A stretch of DNA of 64,000 nt from Geitlerinema sp. P-1104 (GTDB taxonomy: Bacteria; Cyanobacteriota; Cyanobacteriia; Cyanobacteriales; Geitlerinemataceae), in the NCBI GenBank assembly GCA_012911965.1, contig SMDP01000001.1, positions 1 to 64,000 on the forward strand. Direction: 5' to 3'. Positions 17,600 through 26,741 of this stretch are shown one piece after another (positions within the stretch are counted from its first letter, which is position 1; every line of letters begins with the position of its first letter). Under the pieces are notes generated by a model, which did no database searches, was not told the origin of the DNA, and saw only the letters and a list, made by a program, of their open reading frames with translations. Both the position numbers and the translations under genes were made by a program.

Positions 17600-18430
17600 A
17601 TGCGGGGAACCCCAATCCGTCCATCTCAAACTGGTAAGACTATCCCCATCGCCGCCTCTGACCTGACTGGAGGTTATAGCAAACAGGCGATTATCAGGGA
17701 TATTTCCGTAACCCTCCACGACGGTGAATGGCTAACCCTGATTGGGGCCAATGGGTCTGGGAAATCGACTCTGCTGCGGCTACTGAGTCGTTTGCTTCCC
17801 CGCCAACGGGGCCAGGTGTTTCTGGCGGGAGATTCCCTTGATGGACTCTCGAACCAGGCTGTGGCCCAAAAGTTGGCGGTTCAAACTCAGCAACAGCCTT
17901 CTGTTCCTGGAGGGATGACCGTTTGGCAATTGGTGGCGATGGGGCGATCGCCTCATCAGCCTTGGTGGCAATGGGACAGTAGCCCAGAAGACCGGTTTTG
18001 GATTGAAAATGCCCTAGAATCGACGGATTTACGGGATTTTGCTGAGCGTCCCTTGGTTCAGCTATCGGGCGGTGAACGACAACGGGCGTTTCTGGCCCTG
18101 GCGTTGGCCCAAAACCCTCAGGTGTTGTTCCTCGATGAACCCACCACCTTTTTGGATGTTCGCTATCAGTTGGAACTGTTGGAGTTACTGAAACGCTTAA
18201 ATCGCGATCGCCGTCTCTCCATTGTCACGGTTCTCCATGAAATCAACTTAGCCGCCCGCTATAGTCATCGTCTCGCGTTAATCCAAGAGGGGCAGATTCG
18301 AGAAATTGGCCCCCCAAAGGAGGTGTTAACGTCCGAGAACCTTAAGCAGGTGTTTGATATCGAAGCCTTAATCCTGGATACCCCCGTTGGCTTACAGGTT
18401 TGTCCCTTGCGTCCCGCCCATTCTCACTGA
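17600..18430 (+). CDS. Siderophore/cobalamin-type ABC transporter ATPase (FecE family)
   Basis: 276 residues with all ABC motifs: Walker A GANGSGKST (49-57), signature LSGGERQR (155-162), Walker B VLFLDEP (Asp179, Glu180) and the switch His in VLHEINLAAR. The family energises FecCD permeases that import Fe-siderophores, heme or B12. It follows the broken permease and belongs to the tonB-exbB-exbD locus. Because its own permease is destroyed here, it either serves a permease encoded elsewhere or is on the way to loss, although its frame and motifs are still intact. Confidence 0.87.
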   Translation: MRGTPIRPSQTGKTIPIAASDLTGGYSKQAIIRDISVTLHDGEWLTLIGANGSGKSTLLRLLSRLLPRQRGQVFLAGDSLDGLSNQAVAQKLAVQTQQQPSVPGGMTVWQLVAMGRSPHQPWWQWDSSPEDRFWIENALESTDLRDFAERPLVQLSGGERQRAFLALALAQNPQVLFLDEPTTFLDVRYQLELLELLKRLNRDRRLSIVTVLHEINLAARYSHRLALIQEGQIREIGPPKEVLTSENLKQVFDIEALILDTPVGLQVCPLRPAHSH

Positions 18431-18447
18431 AGACTCCCAAAGTCTGC

Positions 18448-18481
18448 ATCTAAGAATCTGGGTGGCGTTTTAGATTTTTTG
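18448..18481 (+). terminator. Weak terminator-like hairpin after fecE-type gene
   Basis: Arms ATCTAA (18448-18453) and TTAGAT (18470-18475) are followed by six to seven T. The stem is short and AT-rich, so efficiency is doubtful, but the place, 17 bases after the stop, is right. Confidence 0.35.
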
Positions 18482-18488
18482 TTGAGAA

Positions 18489-18504
18489 AGAGTATTAATA
18501 CTCT
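18489..18504. repeat. Perfect 16-base palindrome
   Basis: AGAGTATTAATACTCT is a perfect inverted repeat without loop, in the 287-base gap between convergent genes. It could be a dimeric regulator site or a chance sequence, and no gene start follows closely. A 76-codon open frame at 18555 does not look like a gene. Confidence 0.4.
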
Positions 18505-18717
18505 AAGATGTCCCGTCCTTTTGACTTGCCGCTTATTAGGAATAATTCTAGTTAATGGCTCTAACGCCTAGGTCAGCCATCCTAAAACTCTTGTCATACC
18601 ATTTTTCAAAATGCTTGCTATACATATGCAGGTCGATCAGGGAATGTCGAGTATGCACTGAAGCTACTTATCAGCAGTTGACGGAAGTTTTAAGGATGGA
18701 TGCACTGAGAATGGTCA

Positions 18718-20085
18718 TCAACTGGCGACGGGTTGCGATGGGATCTCTTCGATGTCTTCGTCTCCGGAGTTATCGCGAAGTGTGAAGTAATGGTATAGGT
18801 TGGCGATCGCAAATGGGGAGGCTTCCTTGAGGTATTGAGGGATTAGAGTTCGATGGCCTTCTTGTTGGGCGCGACCCGAAATATAGTCAATGCAATCAAC
18901 CCGTAACTGGGGCTTCATCATCAGCCGAATCTGGTCACAGAGGGCTAAGGGATGAGATTTTTGCTTAAAGTCTTCATATTGCGCGATCGCCGGGAGTTGA
19001 GAGAGTTCTTCCCCGGAGAGTTCCCTATCTGAGGCGGGAGGGTTGCTAATTTCCAGAGATTGCAGTTGTTCTTTGTCTTCTGGGGGGAGCGATCGCACCC
19101 AATCGAGTTGATTGTGTTCCACGTCCAAGAACGCTAAATCATTATCATAAATATGCAATAATTCAGGTCCAACAAAATCCAGATCGGCTTCCGTTTCACA
19201 GCGATTGATGACCTCAACTCCATCCTCACGGATATGCTCGGCTAAACTCAGTAAAGACTGACAGGAAGACCCCAGTTGATTTTGTAGGGAATAGCTACGA
19301 GCAATTTCATACTCAATCAGCCAAGCACATTCAACCCGTCTTAAGTATCCAGGAGCCTTAACATCGTCTAAGATATTGGGATTACGATAAATGGATAAGG
19401 CTTCCCGCAACATTGACCGAGCATTAGCTAAATCCGCATTACGAATTGACTCATCATCACAGTATAACCCAGTTTTAACTAATTCGATGGCACCGCTAAA
19501 TTGACCATAGGCTTTTACTAACTCCATCCGATGCTGCTCAAATTTAATATCTTCAGCCACTCGGTCTAACTGTTCCTGAATGGCTTGTCCTTGGTCTTGG
19601 ATAAGTGAGGTTAGATCGAGAAAACCCTGATCAATTTTTATTCCTAGCTTTTCAACATCTTGTCGCAGTTTAAAAATTTGCCATAGACTGACTGCACCGA
19701 GGGCAACATTTGCCACAGTTCCCACGCCAATGAATCCCATAGTCGTTTGCAATACGCCCAAAGACCTGGTGACGTGAGCAAGCTGTCCGATGATATGCTT
19801 GTTTTGATGAACAATATGATGATTTTGGGCAACAGATATAACTCCAGTGAACCCAGCCATTGGATTCATCCCCAACAAAGACGTTTGAGCCATTTGACTG
19901 GCGACATTACCTAAAACCTGACTAGCCGCCTGATTACCGGTCACACCAATCGCATGACCCAGAAAGCGACCGGTCGCCTTGTCGCGGGCCACGCCAATCA
20001 GTGGACCGGCTCCTGTCTTAACGATTTCGGATGTCCCAGCAGCCAGGCCCGCTTGAAGATGAGGCGGAAATATAAAACTTATCAT
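18718..20085 (-). CDS. Uncharacterised helical, membrane-associated protein divergent from the dynamin gene
   Basis: 455 residues, no family I can name. The N-terminal 100 residues are Gly/Ala-rich. A hydrophobic segment follows at about 112-135 (TTMGFIGVGTVANVALGAVS). Then comes a long predicted coiled coil (LRQDVEKLGIKIDQGFLDLT to EQLDRVAEDIKFEQHR) and a helical C-terminal half with regular Ala/Leu spacing that resembles a repeat-like solenoid. The build recalls pore-forming or membrane-tethered accessory proteins, but this is only a resemblance. It shares a 196-base divergent promoter region with the TerB-dynamin gene, which suggests joint regulation. Confidence 0.7.
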   Translation of the reverse strand: MISFIFPPHLQAGLAAGTSEIVKTGAGPLIGVARDKATGRFLGHAIGVTGNQAASQVLGNVASQMAQTSLLGMNPMAGFTGVISVAQNHHIVHQNKHIIGQLAHVTRSLGVLQTTMGFIGVGTVANVALGAVSLWQIFKLRQDVEKLGIKIDQGFLDLTSLIQDQGQAIQEQLDRVAEDIKFEQHRMELVKAYGQFSGAIELVKTGLYCDDESIRNADLANARSMLREALSIYRNPNILDDVKAPGYLRRVECAWLIEYEIARSYSLQNQLGSSCQSLLSLAEHIREDGVEVINRCETEADLDFVGPELLHIYDNDLAFLDVEHNQLDWVRSLPPEDKEQLQSLEISNPPASDRELSGEELSQLPAIAQYEDFKQKSHPLALCDQIRLMMKPQLRVDCIDYISGRAQQEGHRTLIPQYLKEASPFAIANLYHYFTLRDNSGDEDIEEIPSQPVAS

Positions 20086-20284
20086 GGTGAGACCCCAAAC
20101 TAGGAGAATAACCCTGATTCTAGCAGTTTTTTCGATATTTGATAAGGTCTGTTTTTTTACGAATTGACATATTTTGTAGGTTTACTTAACCTTTTATTGT
20201 CAAAAAATCATAACTTTTCTGAACAGATCCTCATTCTGAAAAAAAGTAGTACAATCTGAGGAAACGTCTATCGCGAGTAGGGTG

Positions 20285-22873
20285 ATGAAGAACCGACCAG
20301 TGGGAGCTGAGGCGATCGCATTGCTGTCACGCATGACTGGCGAAGACCTAAAATCAGAGCATGTCAGTCCATCTGTCCTATTTTTAGCGGCTATCTCAAC
20401 CCTCCTGCTGAAAGTCATGTGTGCCGATGGAGTCGTTAGTGAGGACGAAAAGCGTCATTTTCAAATGACCTTGAAGCAGGTGATTCCCTCCCAAGGAGAT
20501 TTACGTCGCTTGGTCAAGTCGATGGTGAGTCGAGTCAAGAAACAGAAACTCTATAATGACCCTCGCACTTTACAAACATTAACATCCAGCTTTTCTCAGT
20601 CTGAAAAGTTATTACTAATTAGTTTTGGCTACCAAATGTCTAGTATTGACGGCACGATGCACGTCAAAGAACTGAAGGAATTGAATAAAATTGGAAGTTA
20701 CTTAAACCTCAACCCTGAGTATTTAGACGTTTTAGAACATATATTTAAAGGTGAGTCGGTTCGCGATCGCACTGCCTTAAATAAAGTTCGACGATTGCTA
20801 GATCCCTCTCAGTTTTATGATTTAGAGCCTATCTTTAAAAAAGCGGCTAGTCTGATTGAAGATAGATTTCCTCAACCTGAAGAAGAGCCAGCAGAAGTTC
20901 TGATCGCTGAGAAAGGGGGAAACGCTTACTTAAAATTAGCGCAACTTAAAAAAATCAAAACTCAAACCAGCATTCAGGGATATCACTACTTTCAAATTCT
21001 CCAAAGTTTATGCGATGAAAAAGTGATACCTGAAGAGCTATTAGAAACCACCCGTAATTTATTCAATAAGCTATCTGATAGCCACTTTCGTATTTCGGTC
21101 ATTGGTAGCTTTAGTGTGGGTAAATCGACATTACTTAACGCCTTGTTAGGGTCGAAAGTTCAACCTGTTGCAGCTATCCCTTGTACGGGAGTTCTGAGCA
21201 TCTTGCGCTATAGCCAGCATCCCCGAGTCATCTGTCACTATAAAGACGGAACAACCGAAGAAATACCGTTTGAGGCGTATCAAGATAAAGTTAAGATCGC
21301 TGAATCCCAGTCGGAGACTGAAGCCAATCGAAATCAAGCATTGGTCAACTCATCCCTAGAATATGTTGTGTTTCAGACTCCCGATTTAGAGTTTTGCAAA
21401 CATGGTTCTGAAATTGTTGATTCACCAGGATTAAATGAACATCCTGAACGGGAAAAAATCACGCAGCAACTGGTTAAGGAAACTGATGCCATTATCTTCA
21501 TGATTAGTGCTCAACAGTCTTTGACAGCAACAGAACGAGAGTTGTTTGAACAAATTAGGAATCCTCTAAATCTTCTCGGTGATGCAGACATCAAACCAGC
21601 AAAAAATATTTTTGTGGTCGTCAATTACATGGATGCACTCATTAGTGATGATGATGACGATGATGATAGTGAATGCAATATCAATGCGGTCAAAAAACGG
21701 ATAGAAGATTTCTGTTTTTGTGAACAGCCAGTACGAATTTCTGGAGATAACCGAGTTCACTACATTTCTGCAAGAAAAGCGTTGACTGCTAAATTAAAAA
21801 ATAAAGACAATCAATATATTCAGGGCTTTAACCAATTTACCCAGTCTCTTGAAGATTTTTTGATTGATGACCGAGGTGCAATTCAGCTTGAGAAGTTTTC
21901 AAGTAATTTTAATAGTTTAATGAGAAGTGCTTTAGCCAAGATTCAAGACTATCAAGAACTACAAAAATCAAACCTGGAAAATCTAGAACAGCAAAAGAAA
22001 ATAATTTGGGATAAGATGGGGGAAGCAGCAGCCTGTCAATTCCGATTCGATGAATTTGTTTTTGAACTTTACGATGAGGTCGTTGACTTAGCAGCTGAAT
22101 CATTCGAGGAATGGGACGCCGAATTGTATGAGCGGATGCTCGTCAAATCGGAACAATGGACATCCGAACATCAATGGCTTCTCAGTCGTGATAAGCTCAT
22201 GGCCGACTATATTCGGCAGTTTGAAGCTGATTTATCAGATGAAACTAAAACTTGGGTAAAGCAAGACTTAATTGAAAAAGTTATCAACCCAAAACTTGAG
22301 GAGCTTGACTCCTTCATTGCCAAAGAACTTGAATTAATCAAAGAGAAATTTAAGCAACATCGGTCAGGACAAGAGGACTATACAGAAAGCTGGGTTTTCT
22401 CCAGTGTATCGCCATTGAAAACCGATGACGATTCAGGCGGTGGTCTGAATCTAGGAATGGTTGGCTTAGGACTGGTTATGATTCCCGGACTTTTCTTTGG
22501 TCCTTTCATTGCAACAATTGCAGGTATCATTGGTGCAGGAATGGCTGGATTCGGAACAGCGGCAATGTTCGATGTGCATGGGAGAATTCGTCGAAAGCTA
22601 GTTGAAGAGGGAATGAAGCAATTTCAAAATTCTGAGGATGATAGATTACATCAAGTTGGAGATGCAATTAGGAGCGAATTTACTCAACGAATTGATGAGT
22701 TTAGCGAAGTCATCAAAAATACCCTCTCGGTGTATGAGAATGACATTGAGCGCCTGATTAAACTGAATAGTCAATCGAAAGAACAACACACCTCAGAAAT
22801 GGAATGGCTCAATCAGCAACGGGAGCGATTGCAAGAGATTCAACAGGAGATTAACCAAATCCTCTCAGTTTAA
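20285..22873 (+). CDS. Bacterial dynamin-like GTPase with N-terminal TerB domain
   Basis: 862 residues from the ATG at 20285; the GTG one codon earlier is less likely. Residues about 25-150 form a TerB-like all-helical domain (CADGVVSEDEKRHF and MSSIDGTMHVKELKEL carry its acidic signature). The GTPase has G1 GSFSVGKST at 274-282, a G2 Thr in IPCTGVL, G3 DSPG at 379-382 and G4 NYMD at 447-450. Long helical stalk segments follow, then a hydrophobic Gly-rich paddle near 720-765 (GLGLVMIPGLFFGPFIATIA). Dynamin-like proteins remodel membranes, and some bacterial ones slow phage lysis. An unusual run of Asp (ISDDDDDDDSE) follows G4. Confidence 0.87.
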   Translation: MKNRPVGAEAIALLSRMTGEDLKSEHVSPSVLFLAAISTLLLKVMCADGVVSEDEKRHFQMTLKQVIPSQGDLRRLVKSMVSRVKKQKLYNDPRTLQTLTSSFSQSEKLLLISFGYQMSSIDGTMHVKELKELNKIGSYLNLNPEYLDVLEHIFKGESVRDRTALNKVRRLLDPSQFYDLEPIFKKAASLIEDRFPQPEEEPAEVLIAEKGGNAYLKLAQLKKIKTQTSIQGYHYFQILQSLCDEKVIPEELLETTRNLFNKLSDSHFRISVIGSFSVGKSTLLNALLGSKVQPVAAIPCTGVLSILRYSQHPRVICHYKDGTTEEIPFEAYQDKVKIAESQSETEANRNQALVNSSLEYVVFQTPDLEFCKHGSEIVDSPGLNEHPEREKITQQLVKETDAIIFMISAQQSLTATERELFEQIRNPLNLLGDADIKPAKNIFVVVNYMDALISDDDDDDDSECNINAVKKRIEDFCFCEQPVRISGDNRVHYISARKALTAKLKNKDNQYIQGFNQFTQSLEDFLIDDRGAIQLEKFSSNFNSLMRSALAKIQDYQELQKSNLENLEQQKKIIWDKMGEAAACQFRFDEFVFELYDEVVDLAAESFEEWDAELYERMLVKSEQWTSEHQWLLSRDKLMADYIRQFEADLSDETKTWVKQDLIEKVINPKLEELDSFIAKELELIKEKFKQHRSGQEDYTESWVFSSVSPLKTDDDSGGGLNLGMVGLGLVMIPGLFFGPFIATIAGIIGAGMAGFGTAAMFDVHGRIRRKLVEEGMKQFQNSEDDRLHQVGDAIRSEFTQRIDEFSEVIKNTLSVYENDIERLIKLNSQSKEQHTSEMEWLNQQRERLQEIQQEINQILSV

Positions 22874-23100
22874 CGGCGTTCCTCAGCGTCAGATTCAGAC
22901 AACTGTTGGCAAGGGTTGAGGGACGTCAGCGATTGGGGGGAGTCATCTGAAGCCAGCCGAAAAGGCGATCGCAGGTCAGAGTTAGGGAAAGCTGAGCAAA
23001 CTGGGGGAGTGGACTAGACCCTTCAAATCTTCCAAGAGGTCTATGAGTTTCCCCTGAGTGAGCCACAACCTGTTGGCAAGATGTGCCGGAAACGGTTAAT

Positions 23101-23799
23101 TCACTGTGAGAAATCATCAGATGACCTATCTAAATAGTCTTGATTTTCTAAGTAATTTTCAATGTTAACAATAAAAAACTTAAGATAGATAATAACTCGA
23201 TTTTTCATCCTAAACAACTCGTCAGATGATATATCTCTGCCAATTTCATTGAATGACTTAATCCCATGAGCCAAATCCTTTCGCTTATCTTTGATATCTC
23301 TTAAATCATATCCATCACGAGTCATCGGAACAGATTGGCTGGAAAATCCATAGTTTTTCGCAATATCTTTGATTTTACGAGCATCCACATTCCCGGAGAC
23401 AATATCATTTGCATCAAAGGTTTCTGCAATAATATCAAGCGAGAGTTGGCTAATATTTTGAATTAGCTTATCTGGTGATTGTTTTTTAAGATTCTTCAAG
23501 ACGATTAACTTAAGATCTCGATTGAGATCGTCAAAGGAAACAGAGTGATCACTGAGATGATCAAAAATATGTTGTATTGAACTCCGAATAGTTCCTTCAA
23601 TCAAGTTATAGAGGAGTAGAAACCCAGCACTTTTTAGAGTTAGTTTAATATCCTCATTGAAATAAACATCAATGACTGGATTCTGAGCCGTGATACGCTC
23701 TCGCTCATAAGTCTCTTTCTCAAGCTTCTTAAGAAACATGAAATACTGACTTACTTCTACGGCTTTTGGATTAAATTCATAAAATAATTGACTATTCAT
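23101..23799 (-). CDS. HEPN-domain putative RNase, MAE_28990/MAE_18760 type
   Basis: 232 residues, all helical. The diagnostic HEPN motif R-x4-H is present as RKDLAH (Arg173, His178). The N-terminal helix pair and VYFNEDIKLTLKSAGFLLLY resemble the MAE_28990-like HEPN family first noted in Microcystis. HEPN proteins are metal-independent RNases used as toxins or anti-phage effectors. The ATG overlaps the end of the DUF262 gene (ATGA), so the two proteins are made together, and the DUF262 partner probably controls it. Confidence 0.82.
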   Translation of the reverse strand: MNSQLFYEFNPKAVEVSQYFMFLKKLEKETYERERITAQNPVIDVYFNEDIKLTLKSAGFLLLYNLIEGTIRSSIQHIFDHLSDHSVSFDDLNRDLKLIVLKNLKKQSPDKLIQNISQLSLDIIAETFDANDIVSGNVDARKIKDIAKNYGFSSQSVPMTRDGYDLRDIKDKRKDLAHGIKSFNEIGRDISSDELFRMKNRVIIYLKFFIVNIENYLENQDYLDRSSDDFSQ

Positions 23800-24899
23800 G
23801 ACTCAGCCAATACAGCATCACGAACATACTCAATGCGACGAACAACCTTATTTTTAGAGCTACTTGCATCACTCTTAGTGTACATTTGGAACTCGTCCGA
23901 TTCAAGAAAGCTCAAAGAACGGGGTATCCAGTTATCTCGTCGTTGCAACGCTAATGCTAATCCAACGGATAAGGACTCAAATTTAATGCGAGTAATCGGT
24001 CGTATCTTGTGTTTGCCAGTTCGTAAGCTGTTTGGGTCTAACTCCTCGATAACATATAGGACAGACAAAAAAGTTTGTCGTAATTTATTTAAGAACTCTG
24101 TTGAGTTTTCTGATTGCTCCAGAGCCGCATTTTGGGATTTCAAGTAATCATCAAGGAAGTCATGAACATTGCCAGAAAAAGACTGATAATTATCTAAAAA
24201 AGCAAAAAATCTTAGGACATACTCTTGGGGATCTCGCCGGTCAATTGCAGCTTTAGGGAATGAACATAGCTCTAAGAATTTTGGATGTTTCGATAAGTCT
24301 TCGACGAGGTTTAGAAAAAGTCCCGGCTGACTTCCTCGCCGTTTTTCCATGGCATTTAGCTCCATACTTCCTGAGTTGATTCGTTCAAATAAGTCTCGCC
24401 GGACTTCTTCATCTGCTGTTTCTCGCAAGCGTATCATTCTTAATGTATTGCGTTGAAAGCGACGCTGTCGAGGTTTAGGGAAGTTTTTGAACTTAAAGCC
24501 ATTTAACTCGTTTAGCTTTTTAAGATTACTCAGTTGGAGTTCATTGGTGAGAAAGCGCGCTAGGGTACGAATCCGTTGTGTTCCATCAATAATCTCTAAG
24601 CGAGCATCATAGTCTTCTTCTTCATCAGAGACCTCGGCAACAAAAATATAAGGAATTGGCAACCCCAGCAAAATTGATTCAATAAACTTAGACTGATGAG
24701 CTTCATCCCAAGCTATTTCTCGTTGATAGTCGGGAATGTAGATCTCATTGGTATCGTCTTCTAGTCCATCACAATACTTTTGAACAATGACTTCAATGGG
24801 GTACTCAAGTGTGTTGTAATCAACCTGCTTGGCTTTATCACGAATTTGGGCTTCGGCAGCTTGTTGCTGGCGTTCAGTTATGGAGGATAGTGTGACCAT
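23796..24899 (-). CDS. DUF262 (GmrS-like, ParB-fold) protein paired with a HEPN RNase
   Basis: 367 residues. The DUF262 signatures are seen as IPDYQREIAWDEAHQSKFIE near residue 54 and IIDGTQRIRTLARFL near 103, with LFERINSGSMELNAMEKRR further on. DUF262 proteins carry a ParB-like nucleotide-binding fold and act in modified-DNA restriction (GmrSD type) and other defence systems. There is no fused DUF1524 HNH nuclease here; the effector function is supplied by the separate HEPN protein encoded by the overlapping next gene. It starts 66 bases after prfC without a clear terminator. Confidence 0.82.
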   Translation of the reverse strand: MVTLSSITERQQQAAEAQIRDKAKQVDYNTLEYPIEVIVQKYCDGLEDDTNEIYIPDYQREIAWDEAHQSKFIESILLGLPIPYIFVAEVSDEEEDYDARLEIIDGTQRIRTLARFLTNELQLSNLKKLNELNGFKFKNFPKPRQRRFQRNTLRMIRLRETADEEVRRDLFERINSGSMELNAMEKRRGSQPGLFLNLVEDLSKHPKFLELCSFPKAAIDRRDPQEYVLRFFAFLDNYQSFSGNVHDFLDDYLKSQNAALEQSENSTEFLNKLRQTFLSVLYVIEELDPNSLRTGKHKIRPITRIKFESLSVGLALALQRRDNWIPRSLSFLESDEFQMYTKSDASSSKNKVVRRIEYVRDAVLAES

Positions 24900-24965
24900 G
24901 GTTAGCTTAGACTCACAGTTAGAGCAGGATGTAATATGCAGTGATGTCTTTCATCTAGTTCGGTC

Positions 24966-26594
24966 TCAGCGTTCAATCGGCTCTTTCCCCGACACCACTG
25001 GAGCGATGTTACTTAACTGTAACTTGGGATGATCTGCCTGAACCTGAGCCACATTCCACTCATTGCGGAACAACAACACCGGACGCTCCCAACTGTCCTT
25101 CACCGCCGCCGTATTAAAAATGCGGCCAGCCTCCTCCAGGGCCTCCCAACCCCCCTGAACCCAACGGGCCACCGTAAAGGGTAACAGTTCCAAACGAGTA
25201 TCCACCCCATACTCAGTTTCCATGCGGAATTGAACCACCTCGAATTGCAGTTGGCCCACCGCCGCCAAGATGGGATCTCGTTTCGACTCATCCACCGAAT
25301 ACATAATCTGCACGGCCCCCTCTTCCCGCAGTTCTGCCACCCCTTTACGGAATTGCTTGAACTTCGAGGGGTTCACATTCCGTAAATAGGCAAAGATTTC
25401 TGGGGAAAAACAGGGAATCCCCTCATATTCCAATTTCTTGCCGTTATAAATGGTGTCACCAATGGCAAACATTCCCGGATTATTGAGGCCGATGACATCT
25501 CCAGGATAAGCTGTATCAAGGGATTCTCGACCTTGAGCAAAGAGTTTCTGAGGACGAGATAGCCGCACGGTTTTGCCGGTTCGCGCGTGTTGCACGGTCA
25601 TGTCTTTCTCGAATTTACCACTACAGACGCGCACAAAGGCAACGCGATCGCGGTGTTTGGGGTCCATATTGGCCTGTAACTTAAAGACAAACCCCGTGAA
25701 CTCAGGATAGGTGGGGTCAATGTCATCTCGGGTACTGTGGCGAGGATAGGGTTTTAGGGAATAGTCGACAAAGGCATCGAGGAATAACTGCACCCCAAAA
25801 TTCGTCATAGCACTGCCGAAAAAGACTGGGGTGAGTTGGCCGCTATGAATGGCCTCTAAGTCAAAGTCCGTTCCCAGTTCGTCGAGGATTTCAACCTCAT
25901 CTTTGAGTTGATGATAGAGTTCGGGATCAATTAAGTCTGCTAACCGGGGATCTCCGAGTTCAAATACTGTATCTTCAGCGGCTTTGGTTCCGTGGGCCGT
26001 GCGTTTGAACAGGTGAACTTTCCCTTGGCGGCGATCATACACTCCAGTGAAGCGATCGCCACTGCCAATGGGCCAAGTGACGGGATAGGTAGCTAACCCC
26101 AACTCCTGTTCAATCTCATCAAGGAGTTCGAGGGGATCGCGACTGGGACGATCCATTTTATTGATAAAGGTAAAAATCGGCAGCGATCGCATCCGACAGA
26201 CTTCAAATAGCTTGCGAGTCTGCGGTTCTAACCCCTTAGCGGCATCCTCCAACATCACCGCATTATCCGCCGCCGTCAGAGTGCGATAGGTATCTTCGCC
26301 GAAGTCTTGGTGTCCGGGAGTATCCAGGAGATTAATGTGATGATCTTTGTAGAGAAACTGCAACACCGTTGAGGTGATGGAAATCCCCCGCTGTTGTTCC
26401 ATAGCCATCCAGTCTGAGGTGGCGTGACGCTGCGATCGCCGCGACTTGACGGCCCCCGCTTCATGAATCGCCCCCCCATACAGCAACACCTTCTCGGTGA
26501 GAGTCGTCTTCCCGGCGTCAGGGTGGGAGATAATTGCAAAAGTGCGTCGATTGTCGATCGCCTCTTGCAGTTCGGTTCGCAGCTCGTCGCTCAT
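24966..26594 (-). CDS. prfC: Peptide chain release factor 3
   Basis: 542 residues, full length for RF3. GTPase motifs: HPDAGKTT (24-31), DTPGH (91-95) and NKMD (145-148). The RF3-specific start ([20 protein letters not shown]) and the [20 protein letters not shown] segment are intact. It recycles RF1 and RF2 from the ribosome after termination. It is divergent from the HAD phosphatase gene and stands upstream of the DUF262-HEPN pair on the same strand, probably by chance of insertion. Confidence 0.95.
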   Translation of the reverse strand: MSDELRTELQEAIDNRRTFAIISHPDAGKTTLTEKVLLYGGAIHEAGAVKSRRSQRHATSDWMAMEQQRGISITSTVLQFLYKDHHINLLDTPGHQDFGEDTYRTLTAADNAVMLEDAAKGLEPQTRKLFEVCRMRSLPIFTFINKMDRPSRDPLELLDEIEQELGLATYPVTWPIGSGDRFTGVYDRRQGKVHLFKRTAHGTKAAEDTVFELGDPRLADLIDPELYHQLKDEVEILDELGTDFDLEAIHSGQLTPVFFGSAMTNFGVQLFLDAFVDYSLKPYPRHSTRDDIDPTYPEFTGFVFKLQANMDPKHRDRVAFVRVCSGKFEKDMTVQHARTGKTVRLSRPQKLFAQGRESLDTAYPGDVIGLNNPGMFAIGDTIYNGKKLEYEGIPCFSPEIFAYLRNVNPSKFKQFRKGVAELREEGAVQIMYSVDESKRDPILAAVGQLQFEVVQFRMETEYGVDTRLELLPFTVARWVQGGWEALEEAGRIFNTAAVKDSWERPVLLFRNEWNVAQVQADHPKLQLSNIAPVVSGKEPIER

Positions 26595-26696
26595 AAATAA
26601 TGGCTCTAGGAAGGGAAAACGCAGACTAATCCGTTGTACAGTTACCTTAAACTAACCGGCCAACGCCCCCCCTAGTTTAACAAACTCTCGCCCCCC

Positions 26697-26738
26697 ATTC
26701 CCTGTTCCCTGTTCCCCATTCCCCGTTCCCGTCTCCCC
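26697..26738. repeat. STRR heptanucleotide array abutting the phosphatase start codon
   Basis: Six successive 7-mers of the form (A/G)TTCCC(T/C), with slight variants (ATTCCCT, GTTCCCT, GTTCCCC, ATTCCCC, GTTCCCG, TCTCCCC), end 3 bases before the ATG at 26742. Such short tandemly repeated repetitive sequences are known in filamentous cyanobacteria. Here they occupy the place of the Shine-Dalgarno sequence. Confidence 0.85.
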
Positions 26739-26741
26739 CCC

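Noticed and set aside
18555..18785. 76-codon open frame between the ABC ATPase and the 455-residue protein
   Set aside because: Overlaps the end of a real gene on the other strand and has random-looking composition.
20164..20192. Sigma-70-type promoter (TTGACA with 17-base spacing) before the dynamin gene
   Set aside because: The -35 box is perfect but the -10 candidate TAACCT matches only three of six bases.
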